In this document: piece by piece, positions 6,652 to 13,632 of the stretch
Layout: each line of letters starts with the position of its first letter
Position numbering within the stretch: position 1 is the stretch's first letter
IMG/VR virus record: IMGVR_UViG_3300042691_009454
Span: 1 to 26,738 of that record
DNA from: a virus
DNA length: 26,738 nt
Strand: one strand, 5' to 3'
The notes under the pieces: model-generated
Seen by the model: only the letters and a program-made list of their open reading frames with translations
Told to the model about the DNA's origin: nothing
Databases searched by the model: none
Made by a program: the position numbers and the translations under genes

Positions 6652-7362
6652 ATGACTTCGGCCGGCGACATCATCAATGGTTCGCTCAGGCTTCTTGGCG
6701 TTCTAGCCGAAGGTGAAGTGCCTTCGGCTGAAACGTCTCAGGACGCGCTGAACGCCATGAACCAGATGATCGACAGTTGGAACACGGAACGTCTGTCGGT
6801 GTTCGCAACGCAGGACCAAGTCTTTCTTTGGCCGGCGGGTCAGCTTCGCCGCACGCTTGGGCCTTCCGGCAATTTTGTCGGAAATCGCCCGGTGCTGCTC
6901 GATGACAGTACATATTTCCGCGATCCGGGCACCGGCGTCAGCTACGGCATAAAATTCATTAACCAGCAGCAGTACAACGGTATTGCGGTTAAGACCGTGA
7001 CCTCGACATACCCGCAGGTTATCTTCGTCAACGAAACTTTCCCCGACATAGAAATGTTCATTTATCCGCGCCCGACGCGGGAGTTGGAATGGCATTTTGT
7101 TTCGATCGAAGAACTGACCCGGCCGGCGACGTTGGCCACCCAGCTTCATTTCCCGCCGGGCTATCTGCGGGCGTTCCGTTACAATCTGGCCTGCGAAATG
7201 GCTCCGGAGTTCGGCACGGAGCCGTCATCTCAAGTGCGCCGCATTGCGATGGCCAGCAAGCGTAACCTCAAGCGCATCAACAACCCGAACGACATCATGT
7301 CGATGCCGTACAGCATTGTGGCGACTAGGCAGAGATTTAACGTGTATAGTGGGAATTACTAA
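6652..7362 (+). CDS. head-tail adaptor, P22 gp4-like (packaged DNA stabilisation)
   Basis: 236 residues. The N-terminus (SAGDIINGSLRLLGVLAEGE, then NAMNQMIDSWNTERL) is the typical first helical pair of gp4-like adaptors. A beta segment with QVFLWPAGQ and IYPRPTRELEWHF follows. The C-terminal helices (YLRAFRYNLACEMAPEFG, then RRIAMASKRNLKRIN) match this family. P22 gp4 binds below the portal after packaging and prevents DNA loss. The next structural gene is the gp10-like hub, as in P22, but here an antisense HNH gene separates them. The TAA stop (7360-7362) overlaps the TAG stop of that gene on the other strand. The last 15 codons are AT-richer than the rest. Confidence 0.85.
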   Translation: MTSAGDIINGSLRLLGVLAEGEVPSAETSQDALNAMNQMIDSWNTERLSVFATQDQVFLWPAGQLRRTLGPSGNFVGNRPVLLDDSTYFRDPGTGVSYGIKFINQQQYNGIAVKTVTSTYPQVIFVNETFPDIEMFIYPRPTRELEWHFVSIEELTRPATLATQLHFPPGYLRAFRYNLACEMAPEFGTEPSSQVRRIAMASKRNLKRINNPNDIMSMPYSIVATRQRFNVYSGNY

Positions 7363-7895
7363 GTATATTTACTATGCTTACCGCCGATAAATCCTTTGGT
7401 TCCTTTGACCACCCGCAAAAGTCCTTGCGACTTGTAAGCGTCTATAGCGTGCTGGATATTTTCTTGATGCGTAACCAACTCAAGATTTTCAATTCGGTTA
7501 TCGCTGCGGTCAAGGTTCTTGTGGTTTATCTCCATTCTGTCAGGAATTGGGCCTACAAAAGCCTCCCACATAGCACGATGTACGCCAACTTTCCTGTACT
7601 TGCCATCTTTGCACGGCGAAAAGATAGCGTAACCGTTTATGAGATGCGTCTTGACTGGCCTAGCGTTGCTGTCACCAGCCCACGTCTTACCATGTTTGAT
7701 GTTGAACGCGGTGGTAATGCTGGTTTTGAGAAAAGCAGCAACTGCGCCCAACGCGGCGCCATCCGCAAACATGGCTTTGGCGGCGTCAATTTGCTCGGCG
7801 GTGAACAGCTTTCCCCGCGCCACACGCCGTACACGCGCAAGATTGCTGATTTCGTAAAGGCCCTCGTAGCCGCAAACTGGTTTCCAAATCTCCAT
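7359..7895 (-). CDS. HNH homing endonuclease with NUMOD4 and an internal HTH
   Basis: 178 residues from ATG at 7895 (MEIWKP, the usual NUMOD4 beginning); a TTG 36 bases upstream is possible but less likely. NUMOD4 is at about 1-26 (EIWKPVCGYEGLYEISN). Residues 30-74 look like a helix-turn-helix (FTAEQIDAAKAMF, ending NIKHGKTW). The HNH_3 core follows at 105-150 (VHRAMWEAF, INHKNLDRSDNRIENLELVT; H106, N124, H125). The enzyme should cut a target allele lacking it and spread by repair. It is inserted antisense between the gp4-like and gp10-like genes with no spare DNA. Its codons are AT-richer than both neighbours, a sign of transfer. No convincing ribosome site is seen. Confidence 0.88.
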   Translation of the reverse strand: MEIWKPVCGYEGLYEISNLARVRRVARGKLFTAEQIDAAKAMFADGAALGAVAAFLKTSITTAFNIKHGKTWAGDSNARPVKTHLINGYAIFSPCKDGKYRKVGVHRAMWEAFVGPIPDRMEINHKNLDRSDNRIENLELVTHQENIQHAIDAYKSQGLLRVVKGTKGFIGGKHSKYT

Positions 7896-7933
7896 ACCGT
7901 AGACATTAAACCCGTATACGTTGGAGGTCAATA

Positions 7934-9460
7934 GTGAAAACCCCCATTCTAGGCAGCGCCTACGTCACTCGGTCCGTCAATGCGGCGGATAACAGGTGCG
8001 TTAACCTTTTCCCCGAAATTGTGCCCGAGGGCGGCAAGGAGCCTGCCTTCCTTCAGCGTGCGCCCGGCCTGACGCGGCTGGCTACGCTTGGCGCCGGCCC
8101 GATCCGTGGGATGTGGACTTTCGGCGATTACGGCTATGTCGTGTCGGGCCAAACATTGTTTCAGGTGGATAATAACTGGAACGCGGTGGCCAAAGGCATC
8201 GTCGTTGGCACCGGCCCGGTTAGCATGGCCGACAACGGCACGCAGCTATTTATCGCGGCCAACCCCCAAGGCTACATCTACAACGTCCAGACCAACGTAT
8301 TTCAGCAGATCAGTGACCCAGACTTCCCCGGCGCCGTTACTGTAGGATACCTCGACGGCTACTTCGTGTTCAACGAGCCGAACAGCCAGAAAATTTGGGT
8401 GACGCAGTTGCTGGACGGCACCAGCGTCGATCCGCTGGATTTCGCCAGCGCCGAGGGTAACCCCGACAACGTCGTGGCGATCTTTGTCGATCACCGCGAG
8501 GTCTGGGTTTATGGCACCAACTCGACCGAGGTCTGGTACAACGCCGGCCTGCTCGACTTCCCGCTGGCGCGCATTCAGGGCGCCTACAACGAACTCGGCT
8601 GCGCTGCGCCCTACTCCATCGCCAAGATGGACAATCAGATTTACTGGCTTGGCAAGGACGCCCGCGGTCAGGGCATGGTCTTCCGCGCGGCTGGCTACAT
8701 GGGCCAGCGCATCTCGACGCACGCAATCGAGTGGCAGCTACAGGAATACCCCGACCTGTCGGACGCGGTCGGCTACACCTACCAGCAGGACGGCCACAGC
8801 TTCTACGTCCTGAACTTTCCGACCGCCAACACGACGTGGGTGTTCGACGTGGCGACCGGCGCATGGCACGAACGCGCTTCGTTTGAGAACGGCCAGTTCA
8901 ACCGCCACCGCGGCAACAGTCAGATGTTCTTCAACGCCACTAACGTGATCGGCGACTACCAGAACGGCAAAATTTACAAGTTCGACCTTGAGGTCTACGC
9001 CGACGACGGGCAGCCGCAGAAGTGGTTGCGCTCGTGGCGGGCGCTGCCGACCGGCGCGAACAACCTGACGCGCACGATCCAACACGCCATGCAGTTGGAT
9101 TGTGAGACGGGCGTAGGGTTAAACGGTCTGGCAAGTCCCGAAACCATATATTTGCTGACAGAAGCTGGCGAGTATCTGACCACCGAAGACGGCGACTTTT
9201 TAATCGCCGACGATGTGGCCTATGTACAAGGGGCTGACCCGCGGGCCATGCTGCGTTGGTCGGACGACGGCGGCCATACGTGGTCGAACGAGCACTGGAA
9301 GTCGATGGGCCAGATCGGCCGCTACGGCTACCGTACCATCTGGCGGCGGCTAGGCGCGACGATGAAAATCCGCGACCGCGTCTACGAATTGTCCGGCACT
9401 GACCCAGTCCGCATCTACATCATGGGCGCGGAACTGATCCTGAGCGGGACGCGTGCCTGA
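7934..9460 (+). CDS. tail hub protein, P22 gp10-like (packaged DNA stabilisation)
   Basis: 508 residues from GTG 7934, with a strong GGAGGT at 7923-7928 that decides the start. The N-terminus (MKTPILGSAYVTRSVNAADN, then CVNLFPEI, FLQRAPGLTRLATLG) and the following repeated beta blades (YGYVVSGQTLFQV, GYFVFNEPNSQKIWVTQ) fit gp10-like hub proteins, which form a hexameric beta-propeller ring below gp4. Residues 407-426 hold an acidic repeated insert (TEAGEYLTTEDGDFLIAD) that resembles the tail of the 53-residue protein at 1061-1222. The gene is separated from its usual partner gp4 by the HNH gene and overlaps the next gene by one base. Confidence 0.85.
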   Translation: MKTPILGSAYVTRSVNAADNRCVNLFPEIVPEGGKEPAFLQRAPGLTRLATLGAGPIRGMWTFGDYGYVVSGQTLFQVDNNWNAVAKGIVVGTGPVSMADNGTQLFIAANPQGYIYNVQTNVFQQISDPDFPGAVTVGYLDGYFVFNEPNSQKIWVTQLLDGTSVDPLDFASAEGNPDNVVAIFVDHREVWVYGTNSTEVWYNAGLLDFPLARIQGAYNELGCAAPYSIAKMDNQIYWLGKDARGQGMVFRAAGYMGQRISTHAIEWQLQEYPDLSDAVGYTYQQDGHSFYVLNFPTANTTWVFDVATGAWHERASFENGQFNRHRGNSQMFFNATNVIGDYQNGKIYKFDLEVYADDGQPQKWLRSWRALPTGANNLTRTIQHAMQLDCETGVGLNGLASPETIYLLTEAGEYLTTEDGDFLIADDVAYVQGADPRAMLRWSDDGGHTWSNEHWKSMGQIGRYGYRTIWRRLGATMKIRDRVYELSGTDPVRIYIMGAELILSGTRA

Positions 9461-10305
9461 TGGTCGCACCGATTAACCCAACACAGCTTACGCCGCCGCG
9501 GGTTGACTTTATCGACCCGCGGTCCGGCGCGATCAGCCGTGAATGGTATCGGTTCTTCCTGTCGCTGCTGACGGCGACGCGGACCAACCAAGAAGAGACG
9601 GAACTGGCGCCCGATACGTCCTCGCTGCTGGCGTCCTATGACTCGGTGTTCGGTGAGGCTATTCAGGCGCTGGAGAGCGCCCCTGACTGCTGCTCTGAGA
9701 CGGCCAGCGTAGACGCCAAGGTCAACAGTCTCGCGCAGGCCACTGGCGTCGCGCCGCCGGCGGCCAGCGAAGACGACATCGCGGTCATCCAGTCGCAGCT
9801 TCAGGCGCTGGCGCTGTCGCCGCCGCCGAAAGAGTTTATCTCGCCGCGCTACGGATCGTTCTACGACACGACCGATCAGACCGCTGCATCGCCTAATGTT
9901 GCTTACGCCATGACGTTCAACACGACTGACCTGTCGTTCGGCGTCGCACGCGGCTCGCCCACGTCGCGTATTTTCGTTGACCGGGCCAACGTCTACAACA
10001 TCCAGTTCTCCGCGCAGTTTATCAACACCGGCGGCGGCGCTCACCGCGTTTGGGTATGGCTGCGCAAGAACGGCACCAACGTGCCTGACAGCGCGACCGT
10101 CATCCGTATGCAGGGGAACAACACTGAAGATGTCGCGGCGTGGAATTTTCTGCTACAAATGAACGCTGGCGACTATTTCGAACTGATGTGGGAAGTGGAT
10201 AACACCGGCATTTCGCTGTTTGCAGACCCAGCCACGGCCGTTCACCCTGCGATCCCATCAGTTATTTTAACCGTGACTGACAATGTAAGTTCCTTGGAGG
10301 TATAA
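9460..10305 (+). CDS. tail needle/fibre-type protein with C1q/TNF-like C-terminal knob (probable)
   Basis: 281 residues. The N-terminal segment (PINPTQLTPPRVDFIDPRSG, then ISREWYRFFLSLL) is a conserved opening I recognise in podophage structural proteins and is probably a virion anchor. Residues 45-125 are Ala/Glu/Ser-rich with helical stretches. The last 140 residues are a beta-sandwich-like domain (YNIQFSAQFINTGGGAHRVW, WLRKNGTNV, GDYFELMWEVDN, then HPAIPSVILTV) with the look of phage C1q/TNF-like domains. It lies where P22 encodes the gp26 needle, and the Sf6 needle tip is known to have a TNF-like knob, so a needle role is attractive but inferred. The start overlaps the hub stop by one base. 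Confidence 0.72.
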   Translation: MVAPINPTQLTPPRVDFIDPRSGAISREWYRFFLSLLTATRTNQEETELAPDTSSLLASYDSVFGEAIQALESAPDCCSETASVDAKVNSLAQATGVAPPAASEDDIAVIQSQLQALALSPPPKEFISPRYGSFYDTTDQTAASPNVAYAMTFNTTDLSFGVARGSPTSRIFVDRANVYNIQFSAQFINTGGGAHRVWVWLRKNGTNVPDSATVIRMQGNNTEDVAAWNFLLQMNAGDYFELMWEVDNTGISLFADPATAVHPAIPSVILTVTDNVSSLEV

Positions 10306-10641
10306 ATGGCCGTTACCATCAGCAACATCATCCCGGCCAAGACCGCGGAGAACAGCCAGACGACGCAGTACACGTCGAATGGCGTCCAGACGATCATCGA
10401 CAAGTTTACGGCGACGAACTACAGCGCCAACGCCGCTACGATCAGCGTCAACCTGATCACGGCTGCCGGCAGCGCCGGGAACGACAACCTGATCGTCAAG
10501 ACCAAGACGCTCCAGCCGGCCGAGACATATACGTTCCCTGAACTGGTCGGGCATGTGCTGCCGGTCAACGGGTTCATCTCGACCATCGCGGGCACGGCTT
10601 CGGCGATCAATATCCGCGCTTCGGGCCGACTGGTCAGCTAA
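10306..10641 (+). CDS. small beta-rich accessory structural protein
   Basis: 111 residues starting directly after the previous stop, with GGAGG 7 bases before the ATG. The composition is rich in Thr, Ala, Ile, Asn and Ser with alternating strands (ISVNLITAAGSAGNDNLIV, KTLQPAETYTFPELVG, ASAINIRASGRLVS) and no catalytic residues in a recognisable pattern. It looks like a small beta-sandwich of the kind found in phage tail accessory proteins. Its place between the needle-like gene and the GNAT-like gene supports a tail-tip or accessory role. I do not recognise a family. Confidence 0.78.
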   Translation: MAVTISNIIPAKTAENSQTTQYTSNGVQTIIDKFTATNYSANAATISVNLITAAGSAGNDNLIVKTKTLQPAETYTFPELVGHVLPVNGFISTIAGTASAINIRASGRLVS

Positions 10642-11063
10642 TGCGGCTCGCCCGCACTCACGACGCCGACTACGTCAACTGGGTGGTCAACCATCCTGAT
10701 GTGCGGCCGTTCGTGGGCGCGCCTGAAGCGGGCGAACTGGACCTGTCGCCGATTGTCGAACGGCCCGAGCACTGGTTTTTAATGGGTGAGCACGGCGGGT
10801 TTGGCCTGCTATGGACCGCGCCGCGCACGTATGAAGTCCATACTTTTATCCTGCGCAGCGGCCGCGGCGAGTGGGGCAACGCCGCCCGGTCGGAAGGCAT
10901 TGAGTTCGCCCGCCAGCGCGGCGCTAAAGTGCTCTGGACGAAAATACCGCCCCGCGCCCACCACGTTGAGCGGTTCGCCCGGCAGGGGGGTATGCAACCG
11001 ACTGGAGAAGTGATAGAAACATTCGGTGTTCCGCACCGCATATTCAGGATGGAGTTAAACTGA
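10641..11063 (+). CDS. GNAT-like acetyltransferase fold protein (P22 gp14 position)
   Basis: 140 residues; ATG overlaps the previous stop (TAATG). The sequence MRLARTHDADYVNWVVNHPD, the central strands GGFGLLWTAPRTYEVHTFIL, a Gly/Arg loop (RSGRGEWGNAARSEGIEFAR) and FARQGGMQPTGEVIETF follow the order of a small GNAT acetyltransferase, with the loop as the likely acetyl-CoA pyrophosphate site. P22 has a comparable small protein (gp14, DUF2824) at the same position before gp7. Substrate unknown; it may be needed for maturation of ejection proteins, which is inference. The stop overlaps the next start (ATGA-type). Confidence 0.72.
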   Translation: MRLARTHDADYVNWVVNHPDVRPFVGAPEAGELDLSPIVERPEHWFLMGEHGGFGLLWTAPRTYEVHTFILRSGRGEWGNAARSEGIEFARQRGAKVLWTKIPPRAHHVERFARQGGMQPTGEVIETFGVPHRIFRMELN

Positions 11064-11884
11064 TGCCCGTTGCAGGTGCAATTATCGGCGGCGTTGCGTC
11101 CATTGGCGGGGGTTTGCTCGCAGCGGGCGGCGCCAAAAAGGCCGCCAGCGCGCAGGAGCGCGCGGCGCAGGAAGCACAGGCCGCACAGGAGCGGATGTTC
11201 GAACGCCAGATTGGTCTTCAAGAACCGTTCCGGCAGGCTGGCCTCACTGCGCAGCAGCAGATCATGCAGTTGCTCGGCATCGGCGGCGACGCTACGGCCG
11301 CCGGCTACGGCAGCCTTGCCAAGCCGTTTGGCACCGAACAGTTTCAGCAAGACCCCGGCTACGCCTTCCGCCAGTCAGAAGGGATGAAGGCGCTGGAGCG
11401 TTCGGCCGCGGCGCGCGGCGGTCTGATGTCGGGTGCCACCCTGAAAGGCATTCAGCGCTTCGGTCAGGACTTGGCGAGCCAAGAGTACCAGAACGCGTTC
11501 AACCGCTATCAGGTCGAGCGCGCGGCGCGCCTGAACCCGCTTCAGTCGCTGATGGGTTCCGGCCAGAGCGCGGCTAACGTGCTGACAGGCGCCGCCGGTC
11601 AGGCCGGGCAAAGCCAAGCGCAGAACATCATGAACGCGGGCGCGGCCCGCGCGTCGGGTTACGTCGGCGGCGCCAACGCGCTGGCTGGAGCGCTGGGCAG
11701 CATCGGCAGCATGGCGACGCAGTTCCCGCTGTATCAGGCGCAGGCCAATTACTTTAACTCGATGGGCCGCGCTAACGTCGCCCCCACCTATAGCGCCGAC
11801 GATCTTGCGATTGGCCCGATTAACCGCAACCCGTTCACACCGCCGAGCGGCTACCGCACGCCTCCGATTAACCCCGGCTACTGA
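11063..11884 (+). CDS. DNA transfer/ejection protein (P22 gp7-like)
   Basis: 273 residues. The beginning is a glycine-rich hydrophobic helix (PVAGAIIGGVASIGGGLLAA), followed by an Ala/Gln/Glu helix. Then comes the conserved block DPGYAFRQSEGMKALERSAA, ARGGLMSGATLKGIQRFGQD and EYQNAFNRY (about residues 95-153), which is characteristic of phage DNA injection proteins. The rest is Ala/Gly/Gln-rich with a Pro-rich end (TPPSGYRTPPINPGY). Such proteins are packaged inside the head, ejected first, and form a conduit across the cell envelope. It is the first of three adjacent ejection genes, and its ATG overlaps the previous stop. Confidence 0.82.
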   Translation: MPVAGAIIGGVASIGGGLLAAGGAKKAASAQERAAQEAQAAQERMFERQIGLQEPFRQAGLTAQQQIMQLLGIGGDATAAGYGSLAKPFGTEQFQQDPGYAFRQSEGMKALERSAAARGGLMSGATLKGIQRFGQDLASQEYQNAFNRYQVERAARLNPLQSLMGSGQSAANVLTGAAGQAGQSQAQNIMNAGAARASGYVGGANALAGALGSIGSMATQFPLYQAQANYFNSMGRANVAPTYSADDLAIGPINRNPFTPPSGYRTPPINPGY

Positions 11885-11892
11885 GGTCACTA

Positions 11893-13632
11893 ATGGCTAA
11901 CCAGATGATCGCCCTTGGCGCCCGCGCCCCGCAGACCAACGTACTCGGAGGTGCGATCCAGCAGGGCGCGCAGATGATCAACATGATGCGCCAGCAGGAA
12001 GCGCTGGAGCGCCAGAACGCCGTCGCCCAGCAGCAGATGCAATTGGCGCAGGCCAAGGAACAGCGCGAAGCGTCGGCGGCTGAGATTGAGATGGCCGGCA
12101 AGCAGATCGACTTCTACACGAAGTTGGCCGGGCAGGTCATGAACTCGCAAGGATACCAGCTTCTGCTTGGGCGGCTGGACAAAGAAGCACCTGAAATTGC
12201 GGAGGCGTTCCGCGCCAACCTGCCGCCCGAACAGTTCGACCGCAATCTAATGCTCCAGATGGTCGGCAGCATCGGCGATAACTTCAAGGCGACTTACGGG
12301 CCGCTGGAAACTGAAGTTGTGCAGGACCAAGACGGTAATTACGGTGTCGCTACAACTGGCGGCTTTAGCGCAGAGCGCGGGCAGCAAGGGGTGGCCCCGC
12401 TAAATGTGCTTCGGCCTAAGCGCGCGGCGGCAACGACCGCCCCGTCGGCTGCGGGCGGCATGGGCGCCCCTCAATCGCCCGCGCCGGCCCCGCAAAACCT
12501 TAAGCCAACCCGCGGCGCTAACACAACGCCGGCCGACCTGTACCGGCAGGGTCAGCCGACCAACCGCATCCCGACGCTAAACCCATTCCAAAAGATGTCG
12601 ATGGCAGCCGGCGAAGCAGCGCAACCGGACCTCGGTGCTGTCGTGCAACAGATGATGGAAACCGGCGTGGTGTCGCAGTCCGACTTTGAGGCCATGCGCG
12701 CGGCTGCTGGCCCGGGCAAGGATCAGCAGTTGGCCGAACTGCTGCGTTCCAACAACATTCAGATCATGCCGAACGAAGAGCCGGCTGGCGGAATGCGCAG
12801 TGCGGTCTACCGCCCTGAAGAGGGCGGCGCTTCGATGCAGCAAGTGCAGTCGTTGCAAGGCTTTGAAGACACCGGCGTCCAGTTCCGGGGTAAGCCGCCG
12901 ATGCAGTCGCCGCTCCCCGGTTCGGCACAAGTTCCGTTGCCGCGTGTCCGCCAAGAAACCGAAGCCCAAACAGGCACGCAAGAACGCGTAAAACGTCTGG
13001 AAAAACTGCGCGGTGAAATGCCTCAAGCGAAGGGGGAAACTTCTTCGCTGATTACAAACTTGACCGACCGAATCAATGCAATCGACGCTTTTCTGCGCAA
13101 TCCATACCGTAATTCCGTAATCGGCGCTATCGAAGGTCGAATTCCTAAGGCATTGCAGTCGCCTACCCGGGCAGATGTGCAGGCGCAGTACGATTTTATC
13201 GTTAGCAACTCTGTGCTCGACAAGTTGATTGCGGATCGCCAACAGACCGAGACCGGCGCTTCGCCGCAAGGCATTGTGTCTGATAGGGACTTGGCTATTG
13301 CAGCGTCTGCTGCCAACAAACTCACACAGACCGGCAATGAACGCACCCAAGAACTAGAAATGCAGCGTCTACGCGACGTACTTTACCGTACGCGCGAAAG
13401 CGCATTGCGACGCTATAATGAGGTATACCGCGAGGTTTTGCCGGAAGCGCCCGAACTTCGTCTGCGAGTGTCGCCAGTTGAACCGAAGTATAGGGCAGGC
13501 GCAACTAAACCAAAGCCTTCGCCGGCGGATGTTAACGCGCTCAAGCGCAACCGGGATAACCCGGATTGGACCGAAGGTTTCCGCCGTCAGTTTGGCGATG
13601 AAGCACTGCGCAAGGCACTAGGGGGCCGGTAA
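11893..13632 (+). CDS. internal virion/ejection protein (P22 gp20 position)
   Basis: 579 residues, largely helical and Gln/Ala-rich. An N-terminal coiled coil (about residues 20-75, MRQQEALERQNAVAQQQMQL) is followed by a helical region. A Pro/Ala-rich linker (about 165-220) follows, and the C-terminal half is again helical (RLEKLRGEMPQAKGETSSLI, LTDRINAIDAF, SDRDLAIAASAANKLTQT). No enzyme motif is visible. By position and composition it is the second ejection protein. The 5' two thirds use GC-ending codons, while from about 13030 the codons become AT-richer and remain so into the next gene, which suggests a recombination junction inside this gene. The stop overlaps the next start (TAATG). Confidence 0.75.
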   Translation: MANQMIALGARAPQTNVLGGAIQQGAQMINMMRQQEALERQNAVAQQQMQLAQAKEQREASAAEIEMAGKQIDFYTKLAGQVMNSQGYQLLLGRLDKEAPEIAEAFRANLPPEQFDRNLMLQMVGSIGDNFKATYGPLETEVVQDQDGNYGVATTGGFSAERGQQGVAPLNVLRPKRAAATTAPSAAGGMGAPQSPAPAPQNLKPTRGANTTPADLYRQGQPTNRIPTLNPFQKMSMAAGEAAQPDLGAVVQQMMETGVVSQSDFEAMRAAAGPGKDQQLAELLRSNNIQIMPNEEPAGGMRSAVYRPEEGGASMQQVQSLQGFEDTGVQFRGKPPMQSPLPGSAQVPLPRVRQETEAQTGTQERVKRLEKLRGEMPQAKGETSSLITNLTDRINAIDAFLRNPYRNSVIGAIEGRIPKALQSPTRADVQAQYDFIVSNSVLDKLIADRQQTETGASPQGIVSDRDLAIAASAANKLTQTGNERTQELEMQRLRDVLYRTRESALRRYNEVYREVLPEAPELRLRVSPVEPKYRAGATKPKPSPADVNALKRNRDNPDWTEGFRRQFGDEALRKALGGR

